Positions 33,753-42,229 of a stretch of DNA of 50,717 nt are shown here, piece by piece. This DNA is from Pantoea sp. 18069. GTDB lineage: Bacteria > Pseudomonadota > Gammaproteobacteria > Burkholderiales > Burkholderiaceae_C. Within the stretch, counting starts at the first letter, position 1. Each line of letters starts with the position of its first letter. The notes beneath the pieces were generated by a model. That model was not told the DNA's origin, did not search any database, and saw only the letters and a program-made list of their open reading frames with translations. Both the position numbers and the translations under genes were made by a program. The DNA lies in the NCBI RefSeq assembly GCF_902706035.1, contig NZ_CACSJA010000036.1, positions 1-50,717 of the forward strand. The letters are read 5' to 3'.

Positions 33753-34988
33753 ATGGAAAACACGGCGATCCGTTCCCCGCACAACCCCGCGCCCACGAAC
33801 CCCGTGGCGCGCAATGCCGGCGCACGCCAGGCCGTGGCAAGCGATGCTGATGGCGCCAGGGGGGGCTTCTCGCTGCTGCTGGCCGACATGGCCGATACGG
33901 CGGCGCCGGTGTTGACGAGCGTCGCCGGTGCGCTCGAAGATCCGCTGGCCCGTGCCGTCCGTACCGATTTGCCGCCCGCCGAATGGCTTGGCGAAGCCGG
34001 CGGTTTCTCGCTGTCCAGCCTGGTCGGGCAGACGGCGCGCATGGACGGCGCGGCCGATGCCGCGCTGCGTGATGGCCGGGCAATCGGCGGTGGTGCTGGC
34101 GAGGGCGCGGCGAGCCCGGCGGCCCTGCCCATGGGCGGCGGCCGCGGCGCGCCGCCAGCGCATCTGCCCGCAGCCGGTCCGTCAACAGGCAATGCCTGGG
34201 GCGGCACGCATGCGGCCGCCAGTGAGTCCCTGATCGACGCATCCGCCGACGCCACCGACACCGCGGCGATTGCCGCGCAGCCCAGTACGCTGTCGCTGAC
34301 CCCGTCAGAGCGCGGCGCGCAGCCCCAGGGGCTGGCCGCGCTGCTGGCGCGCATGGACACCGAAGCCACGCCCTGGGCCGGCGCGGCAGCGCCGGGCCTG
34401 GCGGTGGCGAACAGCGCGGCTCCGGCCGCGGGCGCCGGTCTGGCTGGCGCATCGGCGCCCGCCGCAGGCGGTGGCACGGGTGTGGGCGCCGTGGCCGACG
34501 CCGGTACGGTCGATGCAGCAGCGACCGACGGTGCGGCGGCCGATGCCGCGGCGGCCGACGCCGTGCCGGGGTCGCCCGATGACGCCTGGGCCGACCAGCT
34601 GTCGCAGCAGGTCGCGTTCTGGGTGCAGCAGAAAACCCAGCGCGCGGAAATGACCATCGACCGCCAGGGCCGTCCGGTCCAGGTGCAGGTGACGATCACC
34701 GGCAGCGAGGCCCATGTCACGTTCCGCAGCAACGAGCAGCAGACGCGCGACATGCTCGACGCCGGCACCGCGCAGCTGCGCGAAATGCTCGAGCAGCAAG
34801 GCCTGAGCCTGGCCAGCGTCACGGTGCAGACCGCCGACACCGGCGGCCAGGGCGCGTCCTCGCGCCAGGACCCGTCGGGCCGGCCAGCGGCCGCGCCGGG
34901 CGATGAAGGCCAGCGCCAGACGGCCGTCGTATCCGCCGATCTGCGTGCCCGCCCCGATGCCTTGCGCGCCGTCGATCTGTTTGTCTAG
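33753..34988 (+). CDS. fliK: Hook-length control protein FliK
   Basis: 411 residues. The start at 33753 is chosen because AGGAGG at 33740-33745 lies 7 bases upstream; the ATG at 33747 is only 1 base from it. The N-terminal two thirds is low-complexity Ala/Gly/Pro (the ruler region). The C-terminal domain is the FliK substrate-switch domain: QRAEMTIDRQGRPVQVQV, AHVTFRSNEQQTRDML, LREMLEQQGLSLASVTVQ. It measures hook length and triggers the FlhB switch. It ends in AVDLFV. Confidence 0.95.
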   Translation: MENTAIRSPHNPAPTNPVARNAGARQAVASDADGARGGFSLLLADMADTAAPVLTSVAGALEDPLARAVRTDLPPAEWLGEAGGFSLSSLVGQTARMDGAADAALRDGRAIGGGAGEGAASPAALPMGGGRGAPPAHLPAAGPSTGNAWGGTHAAASESLIDASADATDTAAIAAQPSTLSLTPSERGAQPQGLAALLARMDTEATPWAGAAAPGLAVANSAAPAAGAGLAGASAPAAGGGTGVGAVADAGTVDAAATDGAAADAAAADAVPGSPDDAWADQLSQQVAFWVQQKTQRAEMTIDRQGRPVQVQVTITGSEAHVTFRSNEQQTRDMLDAGTAQLREMLEQQGLSLASVTVQTADTGGQGASSRQDPSGRPAAAPGDEGQRQTAVVSADLRARPDALRAVDLFV

Positions 34989-35014
34989 CTGCCGTCTGGC
35001 GTTGAGCCGGTTGT

Positions 35015-35296
35015 CCTGAGCGAGGCAAGCGAGACGAAGTCTCGCCAGGCGTTATCAAGAAACAGGGTGAGGCATGACCTAAAAATCCCGTTCGTCCTGA
35101 GCCTGTCGAAGGATGAACTGGCGCACTGGCCTAGGGTGGAGACACCCTTCGACGGGGCCGCCTAGGCGGGCTCAGGGCGAACGGCCATTAGCTATTCGTC
35201 TTGGAAAAAATCATGACTTTGCGACCGCTGTTTGCATAAATCGGACCACTTCTAAGTCATTGATTTATTTGACAAAAAAGCTGTTTCTTGAGCGCC
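35015..35296 (-). repeat. Right arm of the long inverted repeat
   Basis: This is the inverted partner of 27528-27797. It differs by scattered base changes and by a short inserted palindrome (CCGCCTAGGCGG near 35158-35169), just beside a GTCGAAGGG half-site. The gap 34989-35485 holds no gene apart from a possible upstream extension of fliL. Confidence 0.9.
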
Positions 35297-35485
35297 CTGA
35301 ACCTGGCTAAGGCCCCAGGAATGAACCTCTCATGCGCCGATGCGCCTATCCAAGCCGCGGGAAAGCCGGGGTTTCGGTCGTCTATTCTGCCCATGCGCAG
35401 GTGTCGAAGACGGAATAATGGGGGCCATCAGTAAGCCGTACCTGCGTCCATGTCGGGCGGCTTTTCTACAGCAAGGAAATCCAAC

Positions 35486-36040
35486 GTGTCCGCCAAACCC
35501 CCCGCCGCCGCAGCAGCCCCCGCCAAGGAACCCGCCAAAAGCAAGCTGGTCCTGATTGGCGCCATTGTCGTGGTGCTGGTCGTTCTGGCTGCGGCCGCCT
35601 TCCTGTTCCTCAATTCCGGCAACCATGAGGATGATGAGTACGCCAGCGCGCCCGCTGCCATGGTGCCCACGTTCCTGCCCCTGGACAACATGGTGGTCAA
35701 CCTGTCCGATCCCGGCGGTGACCGCTTTGTGCAGATCGGCATCACGCTCGAGCTGCAGGACGACAAGACCGCCAGCCTGATCAAGCAATACCTGCCGAGC
35801 ATACGCAGCGGTGTGCTGATGCTGGTGTCGCAGCGCTCTTCGGAGGAGCTGCTGGAGCGCGAAGGCAAGGAGAAACTCGCCGCCGATATCCGTGAGGAAG
35901 TCAGCCGTCCGCTGGGCCTGGGTGGCTCGACGGGTGCGCGTGCGCAGGCGGCCGACGAATCGGCCGATGAAGACGAGCGTCCGCGCCGCCGCCAGAACGC
36001 CGTGCGCCGCGTGCTGTTCTCCAGTTTCATCATCCAGTGA
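35486..36040 (+). CDS. fliL: Flagellar basal body-associated protein FliL
   Basis: 184 residues from the GTG at 35486. AAGGAA lies 7 bases upstream of this GTG, whereas the in-frame ATG at 35450 has no ribosome binding site, so the GTG is preferred. One membrane segment (LVLIGAIVVVLVVLAAAAFLFL) follows a Pro/Ala/Lys start; the periplasmic domain carries TFLPLDNMVVNLSDPGGDRF and ends VRRVLFSSFIIQ, as in FliL. FliL supports stator function around the motor. It begins the fliLMNOPQR operon. Confidence 0.94.
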   Translation: MSAKPPAAAAAPAKEPAKSKLVLIGAIVVVLVVLAAAAFLFLNSGNHEDDEYASAPAAMVPTFLPLDNMVVNLSDPGGDRFVQIGITLELQDDKTASLIKQYLPSIRSGVLMLVSQRSSEELLEREGKEKLAADIREEVSRPLGLGGSTGARAQAADESADEDERPRRRQNAVRRVLFSSFIIQ

Positions 36041-36058
36041 ACCACCAGGGGATTTGCC

Positions 36059-37063
36059 ATGAGTGATTCATTTCTCTCCCAGGAAGAGGTCGATGCCCTG
36101 TTGGAGGGCGTGACCGGAGAGAGCCAGAAGTCGACGATCGAAGAGGTCGAGGCGGGCACGGTCCGCAACTACGACATCTCGAGCCAGGAACGCATTGTGC
36201 GTGGCCGCATGCCGACGATGGAAATCGTCAACGAACGGTTTGCGCGCAATTTCCGCATCGGCCTGTTCAACTTCATTCGCCGCAGCCCCGAAGTCTCGGT
36301 GGGCACGGTGGCGGTGCAACGCTACAGCGCTTTCCTGCGCGACCTGGCGGTGCCCACCAATTTCAATATCGTCGCGATCCGCCCGCTGCGCGGCAACGGC
36401 CTCGTGGTCTGCGACCCGTCGCTGGTGTTCGGCGTGATCGATACGCTCTACGGCGGCACCGGCCGGCTGCAGACCCGTATCGAAGGCCGCGATTTCTCGC
36501 ACACCGAGCAGCGCGTGATCAACCGCCTGGTCGACGTGATCTGCGAGGAATACCGCAAGGCCTGGCATGGCATCTATCCGCTGGAGCTGGGTTACCAGCG
36601 CTCGGAAATGCAGCCCCAGTTCGCGAACATCGCCACGCCCAGCGAGATCGTCGTGTCCACGGCCTTCCAGCTGGAAATTGGCGACATCTCGGGCGCCATC
36701 CACATCTGCATGCCCTATGCAACGCTGGAGCCTATCCGCGACGTGCTTTATTCCTCGACGCAGGGCGACTCGATCGAGGTCGATCGCCGCTGGGTCAAGG
36801 TGCTGACGCGCGAGATCCAGGCCGCCGAGGTGACGCTGGTCGCTGAACTGGCGCGCGCCGATGCGACCGTGGAGCAGTTGCTGGCCATGAAGGCCGGCGA
36901 CTTCATCGAACTCGACCGCGAACCGCGCATCCGTGCCTCGATTGGAGGGGTTCCGGTCTTCGAGTGCCAGTACGGCACGCACAATGACAAATACGCAATT
37001 CGCATCGAGCAGTGCCTGCGCGGCTCGGATGCGAATTGGATGGGAGAGAAACATGGCAAATGA
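36059..37063 (+). CDS. fliM: Flagellar motor switch protein FliM
   Basis: 334 residues, as in E. coli. The N-terminal peptide MSDSFLSQEEVDALLEGV binds CheY-P. The middle CheC-like domain (RNFRIGLFNFIRRSPEVSV) and the C-terminal SpoA domain (ADATVEQLLAMKAGDFIELD) follow. FliM forms the C-ring wall between FliG and FliN. It overlaps fliN by 11 bases. Confidence 0.98.
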   Translation: MSDSFLSQEEVDALLEGVTGESQKSTIEEVEAGTVRNYDISSQERIVRGRMPTMEIVNERFARNFRIGLFNFIRRSPEVSVGTVAVQRYSAFLRDLAVPTNFNIVAIRPLRGNGLVVCDPSLVFGVIDTLYGGTGRLQTRIEGRDFSHTEQRVINRLVDVICEEYRKAWHGIYPLELGYQRSEMQPQFANIATPSEIVVSTAFQLEIGDISGAIHICMPYATLEPIRDVLYSSTQGDSIEVDRRWVKVLTREIQAAEVTLVAELARADATVEQLLAMKAGDFIELDREPRIRASIGGVPVFECQYGTHNDKYAIRIEQCLRGSDANWMGEKHGK

Positions 37064-37484
37064 CAACACCAGCGATGCATCCAGCGACGACGCCTTCTCC
37101 GGCTGGGCCGAGGCCCTGCAGGAGCAGAGCGCGCACGACAAGACCGTCGACGTCGAGCAGGGCGGGCCGCTGAGCGGCGAGCCCACGCGCCCCGGCTTTG
37201 CGGGCGGCGAAGTGCCGGTCAACGACATCAACATGGTGCTCGACATCCCGGTGCAGCTGTCCGTGGAGCTGGGCCGTACCAAGGTGCCGATCAAGTACAT
37301 CCTGCAACTGGCCCAGGGCTCGGTGGTCGAGCTCGATGCGCTGGCCGGCGAGCCCATGGACGTGCTGGTCAACGGCTACCTGATCGCCCAGGGCGAAGTG
37401 GTGGTGGTGAACGACAAGTTCGGTATCCGCCTGACCGATGTGGTGACGCCTTCCGAGCGCCTGCGCCGAGTCAGCCGTGGATAG
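37053..37484 (+). CDS. fliN: Flagellar motor switch protein FliN
   Basis: 143 residues. An acidic N-terminal part (DNTSDASSDDAFSGWAEALQEQ) is followed by the SpoA domain (INMVLDIPVQLSVELGRTKVPI, LNLA-like VVELDALAGEPMDVLVNGYLIA). FliN lines the bottom of the C-ring and docks FliH. The ATG at 37053 overlaps the end of fliM and is preceded by GGGAGAG. Confidence 0.97.
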   Translation: MANDNTSDASSDDAFSGWAEALQEQSAHDKTVDVEQGGPLSGEPTRPGFAGGEVPVNDINMVLDIPVQLSVELGRTKVPIKYILQLAQGSVVELDALAGEPMDVLVNGYLIAQGEVVVVNDKFGIRLTDVVTPSERLRRVSRG

Positions 37485-37857
37485 CGGCAACCTGTCCCAG
37501 ACGCTGCTCGCGGTGCTGGCCTTCGTGGCCGTCGTCGCGGCGCTGCCCTGGCTGGTGCGGCGCATGCAGCAGCGCCAGGCGATGGCCCGCGGCGGCGATG
37601 TGAGCACGCGCGTGCTGTCGGCCGTGGCCGTCGGCGCCCACCAGCGCGTGGTGACCGTCGAAGTCGGCGAAGGCGCGCACAAGACCCGGCTGGTGCTGGG
37701 CGTGACCGCGCAGCAGATCAACTGCCTGCATGTGCTGGACGCCCACGCGGCGGCGGCCGTGCCCACGGCCGCCGCGGCCGCCGATGTCGCCACCTTTTCC
37801 CAGGCCATGGCCACCGCCAAGACGGGCGCCGCAGACAAGATTCCCCATGTCGAATAA
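37477..37857 (+). CDS. fliO: Flagellar export gate assembly protein FliO
   Basis: 126 residues with a GTG start at 37477 that overlaps the end of fliN by 8 bases. One membrane segment near the N-terminus (LSQTLLAVLAFVAVVAALPWLV), then a small cytoplasmic domain (VLSAVAVGAHQRVVTVEVGEG, TRLVLGVTAQQINCLHVL) as in FliO. FliO helps FliP form its pore ring. It is short and weakly conserved, so position between fliN and fliP weighs heavily. Confidence 0.9.
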   Translation: MDSGNLSQTLLAVLAFVAVVAALPWLVRRMQQRQAMARGGDVSTRVLSAVAVGAHQRVVTVEVGEGAHKTRLVLGVTAQQINCLHVLDAHAAAAVPTAAAAADVATFSQAMATAKTGAADKIPHVE

Positions 37858-38614
37858 GCCATTGAACGCTGCAGCCGCCACGGCGCTGCTGGCCGCGGCC
37901 CTGCTGCCGGCCGCGGCATTTGCCCAGGGCGCTCCCGGCGCGGGCGGCACGCTGCCGCTGCTCGTCGGCTCGGGCGGCGGCACCAGCTTTTCCGTGCCCA
38001 TCCAGACGCTGCTGTTCTTCACCGCGCTGTCGTTCCTGCCCGCGATCCTGCTGATGATGACGGGCTTCACGCGCATCGTCATCGTGCTGTCGCTGCTGCG
38101 CCAGGCACTGGGCACGCAGTCGGCGCCGCCCAACCAGGTGATCGTCGGCCTGTCGCTGTTCCTCACGATGTTCGTGATGGGCCCGACGCTGGACCGCGTC
38201 TACAAGGAAGCCTATCTGCCCTATACCGCGAACACCATGGGTTTCGAGGAAGCCGTGGGCAAGGCCGAGGCACCGATGCGCGAGTTCATGCTCAAGCAGA
38301 CGCGCCAGTCCGACTTCGCGCTGTTCGCGCGGCTCGCCAAGCTCGATGCGGACGTGACGGCCGAAACCGCGCCGCTGCGCGTGCTGGTGCCGGCGTTCGT
38401 GACCAGCGAGCTCAAGACCGCGTTCCAGATCGGCTTCATGATCTTCATTCCGTTCCTGGTCATCGACATGGTGGTGTCGAGCATACTGATGTCCCTGGGC
38501 ATGATGATGCTGTCGCCCGTGCTGGTGGCGCTGCCGTTCAAGATGATGCTGTTCGTGCTCGCCGACGGCTGGAACCTGCTGATCGGCTCGCTCGCCGCGA
38601 GCTTTGCCACTTAG
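37847..38614 (+). CDS. fliP: Flagellar export gate protein FliP
   Basis: 255 residues. A cleavable signal peptide (ALLAAALLPAAAFAQG) is followed by four membrane segments. Family motifs are FTALSFLPAILLMMTGFTRI, VVLSLLRQALGTQ-like and FLVIDMVVSSILMSLGMMML. FliP forms the central pore of the export gate with FliQ and FliR. The ATG at 37847 overlaps fliO by 11 bases; the longer frame upstream reads through fliO and is rejected. Confidence 0.97.
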   Translation: MSNKPLNAAAATALLAAALLPAAAFAQGAPGAGGTLPLLVGSGGGTSFSVPIQTLLFFTALSFLPAILLMMTGFTRIVIVLSLLRQALGTQSAPPNQVIVGLSLFLTMFVMGPTLDRVYKEAYLPYTANTMGFEEAVGKAEAPMREFMLKQTRQSDFALFARLAKLDADVTAETAPLRVLVPAFVTSELKTAFQIGFMIFIPFLVIDMVVSSILMSLGMMMLSPVLVALPFKMMLFVLADGWNLLIGSLAASFAT

Positions 38615-38622
38615 GACGTCCC

Positions 38623-38892
38623 ATGACTTCGCAGATGGTATTGACCTTCGGCCGCGACGCATTGATGCTGCTGCTGATGATTTCCCTGCCGGTGCTGGGC
38701 ACGGTGATGGCCGTGGGCCTGCTGGTGAGCATTTTCCAGGCCGTGACCCAGGTGCATGAAGCCACGCTGGCCTTCGTGCCCAAGCTGCTGGCGGCCGTGG
38801 CCGTGTTCGCGATCGCCGGGCCCTGGATGCTGAGCACGCTGGTGGACTTCATCCGGCGTACCATCGAATCCATTCCCTCGGCGCTGGGCTAG
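38623..38892 (+). CDS. fliQ: Flagellar export gate protein FliQ
   Basis: 89 residues, as in E. coli. Two hydrophobic hairpin segments (ALMLLLMISLPVLGTVMAVG and LLAAVAVFAIAGPWMLSTLV) with the typical FQAVTQVHEATLAFVPK between them. FliQ wraps around the FliP/FliR pore. It starts 8 bases after fliP. Confidence 0.97.
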   Translation: MTSQMVLTFGRDALMLLLMISLPVLGTVMAVGLLVSIFQAVTQVHEATLAFVPKLLAAVAVFAIAGPWMLSTLVDFIRRTIESIPSALG

Positions 38893-38937
38893 GGCGCGGC
38901 GCGCCCTGCTGCTGCTTTTTTTCCTGCATCGCCCGCC

Positions 38938-39708
38938 GTGATCACTTTCAGCGAAGCCCAGCTCGTCGCCTGGATGTCGCCCATTCTGTGGCCGTTCGTG
39001 CGCGTGCTGGCGATGTTCACCGCGGCGCCGGTGTTCTCCCAGCGATCCATTCCCATGCGCGCCAAGGTCGGGCTGGCGTTCCTGGTCGCGGTCTGCGCCC
39101 AGGCCACGCTGGTCGGCCAGCCCGTGGTCAGCGTCAATTCCTCCGACGCGCTGGGCACGCTGGTGCAGCAGATCGTCGTTGGCCTGGCTATCGGCTTTGC
39201 CGTGCGCCTGGTGTTCGCCGCGCTCGAAGTCGCGGGCGAGTTGATCGGCCTGCAGATGGGCCTGAACTTCGCCTCGTTCTTCGATCCGGCCAGCAATGCC
39301 CAGATCAGTGCGATCTCGCGCTTTTTCGTGCAGATCGGCACCTTGATGTTCGTCGTCATCAATGGCCACCTGCTGCTGCTGATGGCCGTGGTCAAGAGCT
39401 TCGAATCCTTTCCCGTCGACGGCAACTTCATGGAGTCGCTCGCGCAGATGCGCATCTATGAAATGGGCAGTGCGGTGTTTGCCAGCGCGTTCTGGATCGC
39501 CCTGCCCATGATCGCCATGCTGCTGTTCGTCAACCTGGCGCTGGGCATCATCTCGCGCGTCGCGCCGCAGATGAACATCTACGCCGTGGGTTTCCCGGTC
39601 ACGCTGACCGCGGGCCTGATCGGCATTGTCGCCACGCTGCCCATGCTCGAGCAGCCGCTGATGGCGCTGCTGCAGCGCGCAATGGATATCTTCGGGGTCC
39701 AGATCTAG
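38938..39708 (+). CDS. fliR: Flagellar export gate protein FliR
   Basis: 256 residues with a GTG start at 38938. It is highly hydrophobic, with family parts FVRVLAMFTAAPVFSQRSIP, GELIGLQMGLNFASFFDP and FVNLALGIISRVAPQMNIYAVGFP. FliR completes the export pore with FliP and FliQ and contacts FlhB. It is the last gene of the fliLMNOPQR run. Confidence 0.97.
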   Translation: MITFSEAQLVAWMSPILWPFVRVLAMFTAAPVFSQRSIPMRAKVGLAFLVAVCAQATLVGQPVVSVNSSDALGTLVQQIVVGLAIGFAVRLVFAALEVAGELIGLQMGLNFASFFDPASNAQISAISRFFVQIGTLMFVVINGHLLLLMAVVKSFESFPVDGNFMESLAQMRIYEMGSAVFASAFWIALPMIAMLLFVNLALGIISRVAPQMNIYAVGFPVTLTAGLIGIVATLPMLEQPLMALLQRAMDIFGVQI

Positions 39709-39721
39709 AGAGCCACCCCCT

Positions 39722-39770
39722 GCCGTTTGCCCTGAGTCCTGAGCCCGCCGAAGGATCGAAGGGCGTTTCA
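39722..39770. repeat. REP-like palindrome remnant
   Basis: GCCGTTTGCCCTGAGTCCTG followed by AGCCCGCCGAAGGATCGAAGGG is a disturbed copy of the palindromic element found in other gaps. It fills most of the 83-base gap between the convergent fliR and response regulator genes. Confidence 0.55.
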
Positions 39771-39791
39771 GGGCGCCGTGCTGGCAAGGCA

Positions 39792-40421
39792 TTACACCAA
39801 CTGATTGCGAATCGCGTACACCGTGAGTTCGGCGTTGTTGCTCAGCTGCAGCTTCTCGAGCACGCGCGCGCGGTAGACGCTCACGGTCTTGGGGCTGAGC
39901 ATCAGTTCCTCGGCGATGTCGGTCAGGCGCTTGCCCGAGGCGATCTTCAGCAGCGTCTGCAGTTCGCGCTCCGACAGGCTTTCGTGCGGGACTTCGACGA
40001 CCGGCTGCGACAGGCTCTCGGCGAGCATCTGCGCGACTTCGGCCGTGAGGTATTTGCGGCCCTGCATGATCACGCGCACCGCGTCGATCAGCACCACCGG
40101 ATCACCGGCCTTGTTCGCGTAGCCCTGCGCGCCGGCCTTGAGGCAGCGCAGCGCGTACTGGTCTTCGGGGTACATGGACACCACCAGCACCTTGATGGTC
40201 GAGTGCGTCTCGCGCAGGCTGGCCAGCACCTCCAGGCCGCTGCGCCCCGGCATGTTGAGATCGAGCAGCAGCACGTCGCAGGTCGCAGTGCGCAATACCT
40301 CGCGCAGCTCCGAATAGCCCGATGCCTCGGCTGTGACGCAGATGTCGGGAGCTTCCGTCAGGGTATCGCGGATGCCCCGGCGCAAGATCGCGTGGTCATC
40401 GCAAATTACCACATGGATCAA
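39792..40421 (-). CDS. NarL/FixJ-type response regulator
   Basis: 209 residues. N-terminal receiver with Asp8-Asp9, phosphoacceptor Asp54 (LLLDLNMPG) and the Lys of NKAGDP; C-terminal LuxR-type helix-turn-helix (LSERELQTLLKIASGKRLTDIAEELMLSPKTVSVYRARVLEKL). It should bind DNA when phosphorylated. The gene follows the receiver-kinase gene by 34 bases on the same strand, so the two probably form a pair. The target is unknown; the location within the flagellar island suggests motility or lifestyle control. Confidence 0.93.
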   Translation of the reverse strand: MIHVVICDDHAILRRGIRDTLTEAPDICVTAEASGYSELREVLRTATCDVLLLDLNMPGRSGLEVLASLRETHSTIKVLVVSMYPEDQYALRCLKAGAQGYANKAGDPVVLIDAVRVIMQGRKYLTAEVAQMLAESLSQPVVEVPHESLSERELQTLLKIASGKRLTDIAEELMLSPKTVSVYRARVLEKLQLSNNAELTVYAIRNQLV

Positions 40422-40455
40422 TGAAGCTCTCCCGGAATGAAATCAACGTGCAATA

Positions 40456-41574
40456 TTAGTGGGCCGGCAAAGGTACGGAAACAATGATGGATGTTCCGCG
40501 GCCCGGCTGGCTGCTGACATCGAGCCAGCCGCCGACGGTGCGCGCGCGCTCCTGCAGCCCGCGCAGACCGAAGGAGCGCGGTTTCTCGCGCTGCTCGGTT
40601 GTCATGCCGCAGCCATTGTCGGTCACCTCGAGCGTCAGGAAGCCTTCGCGGTCCGACAGGTCGATCTCCACGCGGCTGGCCTGGGCGTATTTGCCTATGT
40701 TGGTCATGGCTTCCTGCGCGCAGCGGTAGGCCACGAGCTGGATTTCTGGCGATGCCGCGATCTGCGCGCTGCTGGTGCGCATCTGCACCGCGACCCCCGT
40801 GCGGCGCTCGAAGCCTTCGGCCAGCCACTGCACGGCAGCCACCAGGCCCTGGTCGAGCACCGGCGGGCGCAGGTTCATCATGATGCGCTGGCTCGCGCCC
40901 AGCGCGAGCTGCAGCATCTCGAGCGCGGAGAGCGCATGGGCGTGCAGCGGCTGGTCGGCGGGCGTGTTGCGCGTGATCCAGGCCAGGTCGAACTTGACCG
41001 ATGTCAGCGAGCCGCCGATGTCGTCATGGATTTCGCGCGCGATCGACGCGCGTTCCTCTTCGATCGACGACTGCAGGTGATCGGTGAGCTCGGCCAGGCG
41101 CCGCTGCGACAGCGCGAGTTCGGCCATGGCCTGCTTCTTGGCGCGGCGCGCTTCGTGCACTTCCATGGCCCGCGTGATCACCTGCGGCAGACGGGCGATG
41201 TCCTCCTTGCGCAGGAAATCGGTCATGCCCAGGCGCATCACATCCACGGCGGCGGCCTCGCCGATGGCGCCTGACAGCAGCACGAAAGGCGGGCGCTGGG
41301 CCAGCGGCGCGACCAGCGCCCAGGCGTCGAGGGCCGTGAAGCCCGGCAGGTGATAATCCGCGAGGATCAAGTCGAAGGCCTGGGTTTGCAGTGCCTGCTG
41401 TAGTGCGTCCAGCGTCTCCACGGTCTGGATGCGGCAGGCCAGTCCGGCGCGGCGCAGGATGATGCGTGCCAGGCCCTGGTCGGCAGGTGAATCCTCGATA
41501 TGGAGGATATGCAGGGCTTGATCTGGGCTTTCAATCACCATAGGAGCGCTATCATAGGATACATCTTGGAACAT
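40456..41574 (-). CDS. Soluble receiver-histidine kinase fusion (HisKA_3 type)
   Basis: 372 residues, no membrane segment. N-terminal receiver (LHILHIEDSPADQGLARIIL, phosphoacceptor Asp73 in LADYHLPG), a coiled linker (about 140-175), the HisKA_3 dimerisation motif EERASIAREIHDDIGGSL with His183, and a HATPase_c domain (CAQEAMTNIGKYAQASRVEI, DNGCGM, FGLRGLQERA). The receiver before the kinase suggests that it takes phosphate from another kinase or senses through a partner, then passes it to the NarL-type regulator next door. No ribosome binding site decides between starts at 41574 and 41541. Confidence 0.9.
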   Translation of the reverse strand: MFQDVSYDSAPMVIESPDQALHILHIEDSPADQGLARIILRRAGLACRIQTVETLDALQQALQTQAFDLILADYHLPGFTALDAWALVAPLAQRPPFVLLSGAIGEAAAVDVMRLGMTDFLRKEDIARLPQVITRAMEVHEARRAKKQAMAELALSQRRLAELTDHLQSSIEEERASIAREIHDDIGGSLTSVKFDLAWITRNTPADQPLHAHALSALEMLQLALGASQRIMMNLRPPVLDQGLVAAVQWLAEGFERRTGVAVQMRTSSAQIAASPEIQLVAYRCAQEAMTNIGKYAQASRVEIDLSDREGFLTLEVTDNGCGMTTEQREKPRSFGLRGLQERARTVGGWLDVSSQPGRGTSIIVSVPLPAH

Positions 41575-41742
41575 GCCGGGTAAGCTTATGTTTGCCAGGC
41601 CGGGGGAGTGCGTGATTCATTGCGCCACTCCAGCCGTGTGCCGCTGGCCTCGTGCTAAAGCATGAGGGCGGTCGATGGGTTCACTCTGGTGCGGCCAGCG
41701 TGGTTTGTAAAGCATTTGCATCCTAAGGATGCTGGAAAAACA

Positions 41743-42189
41743 ATGCAGTCAACGCTAACAGGGTCGAGGCAGCCTGCGGTCCAATTGCCAGTCATGGCGG
41801 CGGCCGACATACAGGACTCGCTGCTGGTGGTGATGCACGACCTCCATCGCCTCGAAGGCTTGCTCAACCACGCGACCGACAACTTGATTGCCCGTTTTGA
41901 CGAGGCCAATGCCTTGCTGGAGCCGCTGGCTGCCGGCGATTCCTGTCAACTCGTGGCCGCGCGCGAGGTCCTGCGTTCGGCAGTGACCGAATTGCAGTTT
42001 CACGACCTGGCGAGCCAACTGATCAGCCACACCACGCGGGTGCTGCAAGCCTGTGCATTTCGCCTGGCAAATGAGACCATGGGGCAGGACGAGGACGAAG
42101 TAAGTGCGCCTCTGGCCGCGATCGCCCCGCAGCGCCCCAACCCCGTGACCCAGAGCGAGATGGATGCCGGTTCGGTGGAACTGTTTTGA
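41743..42189 (+). CDS. Short CheZ-like protein
   Basis: 148 residues from the ATG at 41743, preceded by GGAAAAAC; in-frame ATGs at 41662 and 41794 are less likely. It is mainly helical. The segment TELQFHDLASQLISHTTRVL (81-100) matches the CheZ active-site helix: Asp88 and Gln92 line up with Asp131 and Gln135 of the CheZ at 13248-13904 (QDFHDLTGQVI). It lacks most of the long four-helix bundle and has a different C-terminal tail (SEMDAGSVELF). It lies 40 bases before a second cheY. I infer a phosphatase or modulator for that CheY; it could instead be a non-catalytic adaptor. Confidence 0.75.
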   Translation: MQSTLTGSRQPAVQLPVMAAADIQDSLLVVMHDLHRLEGLLNHATDNLIARFDEANALLEPLAAGDSCQLVAAREVLRSAVTELQFHDLASQLISHTTRVLQACAFRLANETMGQDEDEVSAPLAAIAPQRPNPVTQSEMDAGSVELF

Positions 42190-42229
42190 CATCTTCCCGC
42201 TTCACGCCCCCTATTTGAAAGTTCGTTAC

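Noticed and set aside
27528..35296. Inverted repeat as ends of a composite transposon
   Set aside because: No transposase lies within or beside the arms and the content is core flagellar genes in normal order.
41655..41690. TAAAG with TCGATGG before the CheZ-like gene
   Set aside because: Spacing is 11 rather than 15 bases, and the second half is a poor match.
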